Origin: Gammaproteobacteria bacterium
GTDB taxonomy: Bacteria; Pseudomonadota; Gammaproteobacteria; Pseudomonadales; Pseudohongiellaceae
Assembly: GCA_002730035.1 (NCBI GenBank)
Contig: PBYU01000005.1
Location: forward strand, 1 to 36,904
Length of the DNA: 36,904 bases
Reading direction: 5' to 3'
How positions within the stretch are numbered: position 1 is the first letter of the stretch; each line of letters begins with the position of its first letter. A program made the position numbers and the translations under genes. Positions 17,722 through 25,172 of the stretch are shown one piece after another. The notes under the pieces were generated by a model, which saw only the letters and a list, made by a program, of their open reading frames with translations, did not search any database and was not told where the DNA came from.

Positions 17722-18525
17722 TCAGCCAGACTTGTAAAACAGCTGTTGCAGTTTTGCACCCGGCTCAGCTGCTCTCATAAATGATTCTCCAATAAGAAAT
17801 CCGTAAATTCCATGGCTCATCATGGAAGCAACGTCTTCGGCTGTTTTGATGCCACTCTCGGTGATGATCAGCTTACCCGCAGGCACCTGCTGTGCCAGAT
17901 CAAGGGTGGTATGGAGATCAGTCTCGAAAGTATGCAGGTTGCGATTATTAATCCCCAACAGGCCTGTATCCAGTTCCAGCGCACGATCCAGTTCTTGCCG
18001 ATTGTGGACTTCTACCAGTACATCTATTGAAAGTTCACCAGCATAGGTGCTGAGTTCAAGAAGCTGGGATTGCTGTAAGGCCGCAACAATCAGCAGGATA
18101 CAGTCCGCACCGAGAGCCTTCGACTCTGCAATCTGGTAAGCATCGATCATGAAATCCTTGCGGATTACCGGTAACTGGCAGGCGGCTCGAGCCTGTTGCA
18201 AATAGTCATTACAGCCTTGAAAGAATTTCTGGTCAGTCAGAATAGAAAGACAGGTGGCGCCATTGGCGGCATAGTCCCGGGCATGATCGACAGGATCGAA
18301 ATCCGTTCTAATCAACCCCCTGGATGGAGACGCCTTCTTGATCTCGGCTATGACTGCCGGTTGCCGCTGACTTATGCGCTGGCGAATCGCGTCAGCAAAT
18401 CCCCTGCTGGCGGTATCCCCGCCGATACGAGACTCCAGCTCAGCAAGTGAAACAGCGGATTTGGCTAAGCTGATCTCCGATCGCTTATGAGCGAGAATAT
18501 CTTCGAGAATAGTCGATCTGGTCAC
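17722..18525 (-). CDS. trpC: Indole-3-glycerol phosphate synthase
   Basis: Closes the indole ring from 1-(2-carboxyphenylamino)-1-deoxyribulose-5-phosphate in tryptophan synthesis. 267 residues, a monofunctional TIM barrel without the TrpF domain fused in enterics. Motifs include TILEDILAHKRSEI, the catalytic-lysine strand AEIKKASPSRGLI, VIRKDFMIDAYQ (Lys), VEVHNRQEL (Glu), GINNRNLHTFE and ITESGI. The start lies five bases after the trpD stop. Last gene of the trpEGDC run, converging on crp across ~120 bases. Confidence 0.96.
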   Translation of the reverse strand: MTRSTILEDILAHKRSEISLAKSAVSLAELESRIGGDTASRGFADAIRQRISQRQPAVIAEIKKASPSRGLIRTDFDPVDHARDYAANGATCLSILTDQKFFQGCNDYLQQARAACQLPVIRKDFMIDAYQIAESKALGADCILLIVAALQQSQLLELSTYAGELSIDVLVEVHNRQELDRALELDTGLLGINNRNLHTFETDLHTTLDLAQQVPAGKLIITESGIKTAEDVASMMSHGIYGFLIGESFMRAAEPGAKLQQLFYKSG

Positions 18526-18530
18526 GATGC

Positions 18531-19559
18531 CTAACCATCTGCCGCCTGGGTGAATTGCACGAGTTGCTCAAGCTTATCCAGGGCGGCTCCGCTGTCGATG
18601 ATTTCCCGGGCCCTGCCGATCCCTGCGGCGAGATCGTCGCTAAGGTTAGCGACATAGATCGCCGCGCCAGCATTCAGCGCAACGATATCGGCCGCCGCTT
18701 GATGCTTTCCTGTAAGCGCCTGTTTGAGCATGCCAAGGCTCTCTTGTGCGTCGGCAATCTGTAGCATGTTGTAATCAGAATACTGCTCGATTCCGAAATC
18801 AGACGGAGCAACCGAGTAGACTGATATCTCACCATCTTTCAGTTCGCCCACCTGGGTGGCGGAGGCAATACTTATCTCATCCAGCCCATCATCGGCAGCC
18901 ACGATCATGACATGATTACTGCCGAGGTCTTTGAGCACCTCTAGCAACACGGGGATCCAGTCAGGGTCGAATACCCCCATGAGCTGATTAGGAGCGGAGG
19001 CAGGGTTGGTCAGTGGTCCCAGTAGGTTAAACACAGTCCTTACTCCGATTTCCTTACGGGCGGTAATGACATGTTTCATGGCGCTGTGATGGGCAGGAGC
19101 AAACATGAAACCTACACCTACCTGCTCTATGGCCTGGGCGACCTGTTCGGGGCTCGATCCCAGCGTCACTCCGGCAGCTTCCAGTACATCGGCACTGCCG
19201 CTGTTGCTGGTGGCTCCCCGGTTACCGTGCTTGGCAACCCTGGCACCGGCGGCGGCGGCGACGAAAGCCGAAGCTGTTGAGACATTGAATTTGTTGGATC
19301 CGGTTCCACCAGTTCCACAGGTATCCACCAGATGAGAGCTTGATGACACATCTACCGCGCTGGCTAATTCCCGCATTACCGTCGCGCCTCCCAGAATCTC
19401 AGAAGCTTTGACTCCCTTCATCTGCAGACCCACCAGGAAAGCAGCATTTTGTGCGTCTGTAGTCTGCCCTGACATGATGTCGTGCATAACGGCTATCATC
19501 TGGTCCTTGTTCAGATCCTGCCTGTTGGTTACGCATTTAATTGCTTCTCTAATATCCAT
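18531..19559 (-). CDS. trpD: Anthranilate phosphoribosyltransferase
   Basis: Transfers phosphoribose from PRPP to anthranilate. 342 residues from the ATG at 19559 (MDIREAIK), the start position seen in Pseudomonas relatives; an in-frame ATG at 19577 would add six residues and cannot be excluded. The PRPP-binding CGTGGTGSNKFNVST and AKHGNRGATSNSGSADVLEA motifs are intact, and FAPAHHSAMKHV follows near residue 160. It is separate from trpG, not fused as in E. coli. Downstream of trpG by 33 bases. Confidence 0.96.
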   Translation of the reverse strand: MDIREAIKCVTNRQDLNKDQMIAVMHDIMSGQTTDAQNAAFLVGLQMKGVKASEILGGATVMRELASAVDVSSSSHLVDTCGTGGTGSNKFNVSTASAFVAAAAGARVAKHGNRGATSNSGSADVLEAAGVTLGSSPEQVAQAIEQVGVGFMFAPAHHSAMKHVITARKEIGVRTVFNLLGPLTNPASAPNQLMGVFDPDWIPVLLEVLKDLGSNHVMIVAADDGLDEISIASATQVGELKDGEISVYSVAPSDFGIEQYSDYNMLQIADAQESLGMLKQALTGKHQAAADIVALNAGAAIYVANLSDDLAAGIGRAREIIDSGAALDKLEQLVQFTQAADG

Positions 19560-19592
19560 GGCGACTCTCGGTGGCATTCTGGATCCAATTGA

Positions 19593-20177
19593 TCAGGTAG
19601 TAGCTTCTAAAAAGTTCTTTAATAACTGATGACCGTGCTCACTCAATATCGACTCCGGGTGAAACTGCACACCCTCTATGGGCAACTCTTTGTGGCGCAC
19701 TGCCATGATCTCTTCCCGGTTACCCGTGGCGTCTTCCGTCCAGGCCGTCACTTCCAGACAATCCGGTATAGAGCCGGAATCGATCACCAGTGAATGATAA
19801 CGCGTGGCGGTAAACGGATTGCCAAGCTGCCTGAACACACCCTGGCCGGTGTGGTGAATCGCTGAAAGCTTGCCATGCATGACCTTGCCGGCAGGCACGA
19901 TCTTGCCACCGAAAACCTGGCCGATGCTCTGGTGACCCAGGCAGATGCCCAGCATGGGCAGCTTACCCGCAAAATGGCTGATTACTTCGGTGGAGATGCC
20001 AGCCTCATTGGGTGTGCATGGCCCTGGAGAGATGACAATCTGTGCCGGCGCCATGGCTTCAATCGCCTCGATAGTCACCGCATCATTGCGGTACACCTCG
20101 ACCTCGGCGCCTAGCTCACCGAGGTACTGCACGACGTTATAGGTAAAGGAATCGTAATTGTCGATCATTAACAACAA
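19593..20177 (-). CDS. trpG: Anthranilate synthase component II (glutamine amidotransferase)
   Basis: Class I amidotransferase that supplies ammonia to TrpE. 194 residues. The catalytic triad is visible as Cys79 in [12 protein letters not shown], and His173 and Glu175 in [10 protein letters not shown]. The N-terminal [20 protein letters not shown] and VISPGPCTP segments are typical. It may also serve p-aminobenzoate synthesis (PabA role), as in other bacteria with one such subunit. It follows trpE after 15 bases and precedes trpD. Confidence 0.95.
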   Translation of the reverse strand: MLLMIDNYDSFTYNVVQYLGELGAEVEVYRNDAVTIEAIEAMAPAQIVISPGPCTPNEAGISTEVISHFAGKLPMLGICLGHQSIGQVFGGKIVPAGKVMHGKLSAIHHTGQGVFRQLGNPFTATRYHSLVIDSGSIPDCLEVTAWTEDATGNREEIMAVRHKELPIEGVQFHPESILSEHGHQLLKNFLEATT

Positions 20178-20192
20178 GGATTGATACTCCGA

Positions 20193-21671
20193 CTATTCCA
20201 CAGATAGAGACTTTTGTGCCATTTGCACAGCCCTGACGATCGCCCTGGCCTTGTTCTGGGTTTCTTCCCATTCCATCTCGGGCTGGGAATCAGCCACTAT
20301 ACCAGCGCCCGCCTGGACATAAAGCGTCTGATTTTTGATCACGGCGGTGCGGATCGCAATGGCCATATCCATGTTGCCATTCCAGCTCAGGTAGCCCATG
20401 GCGCCACCGTAGATACCGCGCTTTTCGGGTTCCAGCTCGTCGATAATCTGCATCGCTCTCACCTTGGGAGCTCCGCTCAGCGTTCCGACTGGCAGCGTCG
20501 ACTTGAGAGCATCCAGCGCCGTCCGGTCATCCCGAATTTCGCTCTCCACTATCGAGGCTATGTGCATGACATGGGAATACCGCTCGACGAACATCTTCCT
20601 GGTGACAGAAACCGATCCGGTCTTGGATACGCGGCCTGAATCGTTGCGACTCAAGTCGATCAGCATGAGATGCTCGGCAAGCTCCTTGGCATCGGCGAGC
20701 AATTCTTTCTCCAGTGCCTGATCTTCAGCCTCGGTCGCGCCGCGCTTTCTGGTGCCCGCCAGAGGGCGCACCGTGATCTTGCCAGCTTCCACTCGTGCCA
20801 GAATTTCCGGCGAGGCACTCACCACATGATGATCACCGAGATCGAAGAACACCATGTAAGGCGAAGGATTCAGATAACGCAGTGCACGGTAAATGTTTAG
20901 AGGATCGCCCTCGAAATCTACTGACATGCGCTGCGCCAACACCACTTGCATCACATCGCCGGCAATGATGTATTCCTTTATGCGCTCAACCGCCTGTTCA
21001 TATTGTGCCTGGTTGAAGTGATAGCGAAAAGCTTCTTCTGTTATGGGATTTCCAGAATCTAATTCAGGCAGTGGAGCGGGCCCATGGAGCTCCTCCTGTA
21101 GTTTGTCCAATCGCTGCTGGGCGTCGTCGTACGCATCTGGTTGGGAGGGATCGACGTTTATCACAAATGAAATGGTGCCGCGCAAATTGTCGAAGACAAT
21201 CACTTCTTCGGATAACATCAACAGAATGTCTGGAGTCTGAATCGCATCGGCTCCACGCGATGGGCCGATGCTGGTCTCCACATATCTAACAGCATCATAG
21301 CTGAAGTACCCCACCAAACCGCCGCTAAATCTCTGGCTGTCCGGGGCATCTGCCACCTTGAATCGCGCCTGAAATTCGCTGATAAAGACGAACGGATCAT
21401 CGGTCTCGGACTCCTCTACCACCTGCCCCTGTTCTTCGACCGTGATCTGGTTGCCACAAACCCGGATTACCGTGTCACAAGGCAGCCCGATGATGGAATA
21501 GCGACCCCACTTCTCTCCGCCCTGCACCGATTCAAAGAAATAGCTATGCAGACCCTTACCGAGTTTGAGATAGGTGCTCAGGGGTGTTTCAGTATCGGCA
21601 AGCACTTCACGAACGATCGGGATTCGGTTGTATCCTTGCCCGGCGAGTTCCTGGAACTGCTGTCGATTCAT
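20193..21671 (-). CDS. trpE: Anthranilate synthase component I
   Basis: Converts chorismate and ammonia to anthranilate, the committed step of tryptophan synthesis. 492 residues from the ATG at 21671, where the protein begins MNRQQFQELAGQGYNRIPI as in relatives; the longer open frame runs into rpe on the same strand. Chorismate-binding motifs include ISPYMVFF-like SPYMVFFDLG, PLAGTRKRGATEAEDQALE, LMLIDLSRNDSGRV, VESEIRD, LSGAPKVRAMQIIDELEP and YGGAMGYLSWNGNMD. It starts 25 bases after the rpe stop. No leader peptide or attenuator is visible, since rpe abuts it. Confidence 0.95.
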   Translation of the reverse strand: MNRQQFQELAGQGYNRIPIVREVLADTETPLSTYLKLGKGLHSYFFESVQGGEKWGRYSIIGLPCDTVIRVCGNQITVEEQGQVVEESETDDPFVFISEFQARFKVADAPDSQRFSGGLVGYFSYDAVRYVETSIGPSRGADAIQTPDILLMLSEEVIVFDNLRGTISFVINVDPSQPDAYDDAQQRLDKLQEELHGPAPLPELDSGNPITEEAFRYHFNQAQYEQAVERIKEYIIAGDVMQVVLAQRMSVDFEGDPLNIYRALRYLNPSPYMVFFDLGDHHVVSASPEILARVEAGKITVRPLAGTRKRGATEAEDQALEKELLADAKELAEHLMLIDLSRNDSGRVSKTGSVSVTRKMFVERYSHVMHIASIVESEIRDDRTALDALKSTLPVGTLSGAPKVRAMQIIDELEPEKRGIYGGAMGYLSWNGNMDMAIAIRTAVIKNQTLYVQAGAGIVADSQPEMEWEETQNKARAIVRAVQMAQKSLSVE

Positions 21672-21696
21672 GGCAGATTCTGCTAGGGCAGCATGA

Positions 21697-22380
21697 TCAA
21701 TGGCGCTGGTTGGGATTCTGACCCAACTCGGCTCGCATCGCTGCAATAGTTGCAGAGTAGTCCTTGCTGTTGAAGATTGCCGAACCGGCCACGAACATAT
21801 CGGCGCCGGCATCGGCAATCGAAGCAATGTTCTTCACTGCTACGCCACCATCGACTTCCAGTCGGACCGGATGACCACTGTCGTCGATAAGTTTGCGCAC
21901 CTGCTGCAGCTTCGTGAATGTAGACGGAATAAATTTCTGACCACCGAAACCGGGATTCACTGACATCAGCAAAATGACATCGATCTTGTCCATTAGATAT
22001 TCCAGGCAATCGATCGGGCTGCCTGGATTGAACACCAGGCCAGACTTGCAGCCCTGATCCCTGACCAGCTGCAATGAGCGATCCACATGGGCCGTCGCTT
22101 CGGGATGGAAACTGATATAACTGGCACCGGCCTTGGCAAAATCGAGAATAAGCTGATCCACAGGGCTTACCATGAGGTGCACATCGATCGCAGCTGTGAT
22201 CTTGTGCTTGCGTAGGGCTTCACAGATCAGCGGACCGATGGTCAGATTAGGCACGTAGTGGTTATCCATCACATCGAAATGAATGAGGTCGGCACCGGCA
22301 TCGAGCACCGCATTAACCTCTTCACCAAGCCTGGCAAAGTCGGCGGAGAGTATGGATGGAGCAATAAGGTAGTCTTTCAT
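21697..22380 (-). CDS. rpe: Ribulose-phosphate 3-epimerase
   Basis: Interconverts ribulose-5-phosphate and xylulose-5-phosphate in the pentose phosphate pathway, the source of ribose for PRPP used by TrpD. 227 residues from the ATG at 22380 ([21 protein letters not shown]). Family motifs are [17 protein letters not shown] with metal-binding His and Asp, [30 protein letters not shown] and the LEVDGGV strand with the catalytic Asp. In Pseudomonas, gph (phosphoglycolate phosphatase) lies between rpe and trpE; here there is no room for it. Confidence 0.95.
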   Translation of the reverse strand: MKDYLIAPSILSADFARLGEEVNAVLDAGADLIHFDVMDNHYVPNLTIGPLICEALRKHKITAAIDVHLMVSPVDQLILDFAKAGASYISFHPEATAHVDRSLQLVRDQGCKSGLVFNPGSPIDCLEYLMDKIDVILLMSVNPGFGGQKFIPSTFTKLQQVRKLIDDSGHPVRLEVDGGVAVKNIASIADAGADMFVAGSAIFNSKDYSATIAAMRAELGQNPNQRH

Positions 22381-22427
22381 AAGCGAGACGCAGGCCACCG
22401 GATTCAAGTGGGCCGTATTGTACAGCT

Positions 22428-23153
22428 TTAATGTGCCTTACGGTAACCGCACAGCGTTTCATAGGCATCACGGATAGCCATTGATTTTTCCTGGGCTAGC
22501 CGCAGGGATTCTTCGGTGAGGTTTTCCCTGATCAACTTATCCGGGTGGTAGCGAGACATCAGGCGCAGATAGGCGCGCCGAATCTCACCGTCCTCCACAT
22601 CCGGCTCCAGCTGTAACACGCGATAGGCATTCCTGAGAAAGCCCCCCCTGCGGGGCTGCCAGAAGTCGGCATGGCGCTGCAAATCTCTGCTCATGTCCAG
22701 AAATTCTGCCTTGTCATAGCCCAGCACTTCGGCCACATCCCTCAGCAGCATCTTCTCCTTCAATCGCAGTTCACCCTTGGTGTAGGCGAGGCGGCATTGA
22801 ATGCGTAGAAATAATTGCGCCAACTCACTGCGTGGGCCAATCACTCTGAGCAGGTCCTGTACACATTGCATAACATCCGTATTCAGTTGCTTACCCTGGT
22901 CGAAATAGTTTATAGCCTTCTGCCGCTGCAGAGTATCGAAGCCCATCTGTCGCATAATCGACGAGGCAAAGTTGATTTCATCTTCACAGACCAGTCCATC
23001 GAGTTTCGAGACTCTACCCATTACCGCAAACAGAGCCATTGTGAACAGCTGCTGCGTGCGACCGCCATTGGGAACACTGGCTTCAGGATCACTACCGTTG
23101 AGGCGCTCTATGATCGCTTGTTTGTAGGCTCGGTTGCGCAGTAGTGCCAGCAA
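22428..23153 (-). CDS. DjlA-like co-chaperone (TerB plus J domain), no membrane anchor
   Basis: DnaK co-chaperone family. 241 residues. An N-terminal TerB-like helical domain (~30-145, [28 protein letters not shown]) is followed by a J domain (~173-241) with the HPD motif in [10 protein letters not shown], which stimulates DnaK ATPase. E. coli DjlA has a glycine-rich membrane helix at its N-terminus; here the protein starts [16 protein letters not shown] and has no hydrophobic segment. murU ends only three bases upstream, so there is no room for one in the same frame. It is probably cytoplasmic. The amgK-murU-djlA order resembles Pseudomonas. Confidence 0.85.
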   Translation of the reverse strand: MLALLRNRAYKQAIIERLNGSDPEASVPNGGRTQQLFTMALFAVMGRVSKLDGLVCEDEINFASSIMRQMGFDTLQRQKAINYFDQGKQLNTDVMQCVQDLLRVIGPRSELAQLFLRIQCRLAYTKGELRLKEKMLLRDVAEVLGYDKAEFLDMSRDLQRHADFWQPRRGGFLRNAYRVLQLEPDVEDGEIRRAYLRLMSRYHPDKLIRENLTEESLRLAQEKSMAIRDAYETLCGYRKAH

Positions 23154-23156
23154 GAA

Positions 23157-23846
23157 TCAGTCTCCCGCTTCCTGAGTATGCAAGGCATTAACCTCCTGCA
23201 GACGTTCAGGCGTACCCACGTCAATCCATAATCCCGAGTGCACTGCCCCGCTCACTCGATCCTGGGACATGGCTTCCCGTAACAATGGAATCATGGAACG
23301 TGGCTGAATCGGTAAGCCGGAGAAGAAATTCCTGTGTATGACACTGATGCCGCTGAAGGTGAGGCGTTGATCTCGTGCGCTGTGGTCTTCATGCACGCGG
23401 CCCGCATCGTCGATATAAAAATCACCATGGGGATGGTGCTCGGCGTTTTCCACCAACACCAGGTGAGCCAACCGGTCTTCGCCATCGAGCGGTTCGAGCG
23501 ATGAATAATCGAAGTCGGTCCAGATATCGGCGTTTACCACGATGAAGCTATCGTCTTTCAACATGGGTAGTGCCTTAATGATGCCACCGGCGGTTTCCAG
23601 TCGTATGGCTTCCTTCGAATAGCTTATATCGATACCAAAACGCGTGCCGTCTGCCAGAGCCTCTTCGAGCATGGACCCGAGGTAGAAGTGATTGATGACG
23701 ACGCCTGAGACCCCACCGGCAACCAGTCTCTCTATCTGATGTTCGATGAGAGTCTTTTCGCCAACTTTCAAGAGTGGCTTGGGCAGCTTGGCGGTCAAAG
23801 GCTGCATGCGTTTGCCCAACCCGGCCGCGAGAATCATTGCGCGCAT
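23157..23846 (-). CDS. murU: N-acetylmuramate alpha-1-phosphate uridylyltransferase
   Basis: Makes UDP-MurNAc from MurNAc-1-phosphate and UTP in the peptidoglycan-recycling bypass that gives intrinsic fosfomycin resistance in Pseudomonas. 229 residues. The nucleotidyltransferase signature AMILAAGLGKRMQPLT with KLPKPLLKVG is at the N-terminus, followed by YSKEAIRLETAGGI, VVNADIW (metal Asp) and WIDVGTPERL near the C-terminus. It overlaps amgK by one base (TAATG), indicating coupled translation. The family assignment rests on both sequence and the amgK neighbour. Confidence 0.92.
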   Translation of the reverse strand: MRAMILAAGLGKRMQPLTAKLPKPLLKVGEKTLIEHQIERLVAGGVSGVVINHFYLGSMLEEALADGTRFGIDISYSKEAIRLETAGGIIKALPMLKDDSFIVVNADIWTDFDYSSLEPLDGEDRLAHLVLVENAEHHPHGDFYIDDAGRVHEDHSARDQRLTFSGISVIHRNFFSGLPIQPRSMIPLLREAMSQDRVSGAVHSGLWIDVGTPERLQEVNALHTQEAGD

Positions 23847-24931
23847 TAGTAGTCCAGCTTGAGTTTAGTCTTCGCGACCGGCAGGACGGCTTGCTTGAAC
23901 CAGTCCACAAACGGGGTCAATGACCTATATCGCTGACTTACCTCTAAAAAATAGTGGATAACCATAGGAATATCGGCCAGATAGCGCGGTTTATTATCCC
24001 TAATGCCCAACCTGGCGAAGATGCCGATGACCTTCAAATTTCGCTGCAGCCCCATCAGGTCGAAGTGCTGGAGGAATTGCCGTGACTCGATTGGCTCGAT
24101 AATGCCCATCTCGATGGCGCGTTGCAGGTAACCCAAGGCCCAATTGTCCACCTGCTCGGGAGACCAGCGCACATAACAGTCTCTTAGCAACGACACCAGG
24201 TCATAGGTATAGGCACCGCTCACCGCGTCCTGAAAATCGATAATGCCAGGTCCGCAATCGGCACCAAATTTCTGCAAATCCAGGATCATCAAATTCCTGG
24301 AATGATAGTCGCGATGCACGGCGACTACGGGTTGCGCTATTGCCTGGTCCTCCAGATATCGAAGCGTCTCTGCTATCAGCTCACGGGCCTCATCATCGAG
24401 CCGAAGTCCCAGAAATTTGACGCAGAACCATTCTTCGAAGAGCGCCATTTCTCGATGCAGTTCATTCCGGTCGTAAGGGGTAAGTCTCCCTTTATCTACA
24501 TTGGCCTGCAGAGATAGCAATGAGTCGATGGCATGGCCATACAAGCGATCGGCTTCATCCATCCGATCCCGTTGTTGTGCCCTGAGCAATTCATCGAGAT
24601 AGATTGTGTCGCCGAAATCATCCAGCAGCATGAACCCCAGCGCATATTCAGCGGCGAAAACTTTCGGGGTGATGACGCCGGCATCACCAAATAGTTTGCA
24701 GATACTGACGAACCTGCGGCTGTCTTCGTTTTCGGGAGGCGCATCGACGGCGATAAAGGATTGAGTGCTCAATCCATCATGCCCAGGCTTGGTACGAAAA
24801 TAGCGGCGAAAACTGGCATCGCCGCTTACCATTTCAAGCTCTAACGGCGCGCTGATTCCGGGCAACAGCTTACCCAGCTCGGCATTTGCCCAGTCACTTA
24901 ACTGATCGCGTCGGGTATCTGTCATATCCAT
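23846..24931 (-). CDS. amgK: N-acetylmuramate / N-acetylglucosamine anomeric kinase
   Basis: Phosphorylates MurNAc (and GlcNAc) at the anomeric carbon, giving the substrate for MurU. 361 residues with an aminoglycoside-phosphotransferase fold: GDASFRRYFR near the N-terminus, FMLLDDFGDTIYLDEL for the hinge, the catalytic loop VVAVHRDYHSRNLMIL and the metal-binding GIIDFQDAVSGAYTYDL. Two near-adjacent starts are possible (24931 or 24925). It is the first gene of an eight-gene minus-strand series and diverges from lptD across ~240 bases. Confidence 0.92.
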   Translation of the reverse strand: MDMTDTRRDQLSDWANAELGKLLPGISAPLELEMVSGDASFRRYFRTKPGHDGLSTQSFIAVDAPPENEDSRRFVSICKLFGDAGVITPKVFAAEYALGFMLLDDFGDTIYLDELLRAQQRDRMDEADRLYGHAIDSLLSLQANVDKGRLTPYDRNELHREMALFEEWFCVKFLGLRLDDEARELIAETLRYLEDQAIAQPVVAVHRDYHSRNLMILDLQKFGADCGPGIIDFQDAVSGAYTYDLVSLLRDCYVRWSPEQVDNWALGYLQRAIEMGIIEPIESRQFLQHFDLMGLQRNLKVIGIFARLGIRDNKPRYLADIPMVIHYFLEVSQRYRSLTPFVDWFKQAVLPVAKTKLKLDY

Positions 24932-24966
24932 TAATCCGGCATAATGACGCCATTCTCAGGGTCTCT

Positions 24967-24994
24967 TTGAATTCCTACTGCAATGAATTATGAT
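24967..24994 (+). promoter_or_regulatory. Probable sigma-70 promoter for lptD-surA-pdxA-rsmA
   Basis: TTGAAT (24967-24972) and TATGAT (24989-24994) are separated by 16 bases, with good agreement to the -35 and -10 consensus (4/6 and 5/6). They lie ~180 bases upstream of the lptD ATG in the divergent amgK/lptD region. I see no clear sigma-E type site there, although lptD and surA are sigma-E targets in E. coli. Confidence 0.5.
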
Positions 24995-25172
24995 GCGCTT
25001 GCAGCGAACCCAGGCACGGTTAAGGGCATGGGTTTCAAGCTTGCAGATGGTTTTCACAACCTGTTAGTCGGTTTCAACAACGAATTGTTTATCACCTTTA
25101 TCAGACTTTTTACTGCACTGATCCCTGCATTTCTTATCGCGTCTTCTTTCACAGTAGGGGGCTCAGGAAGCT

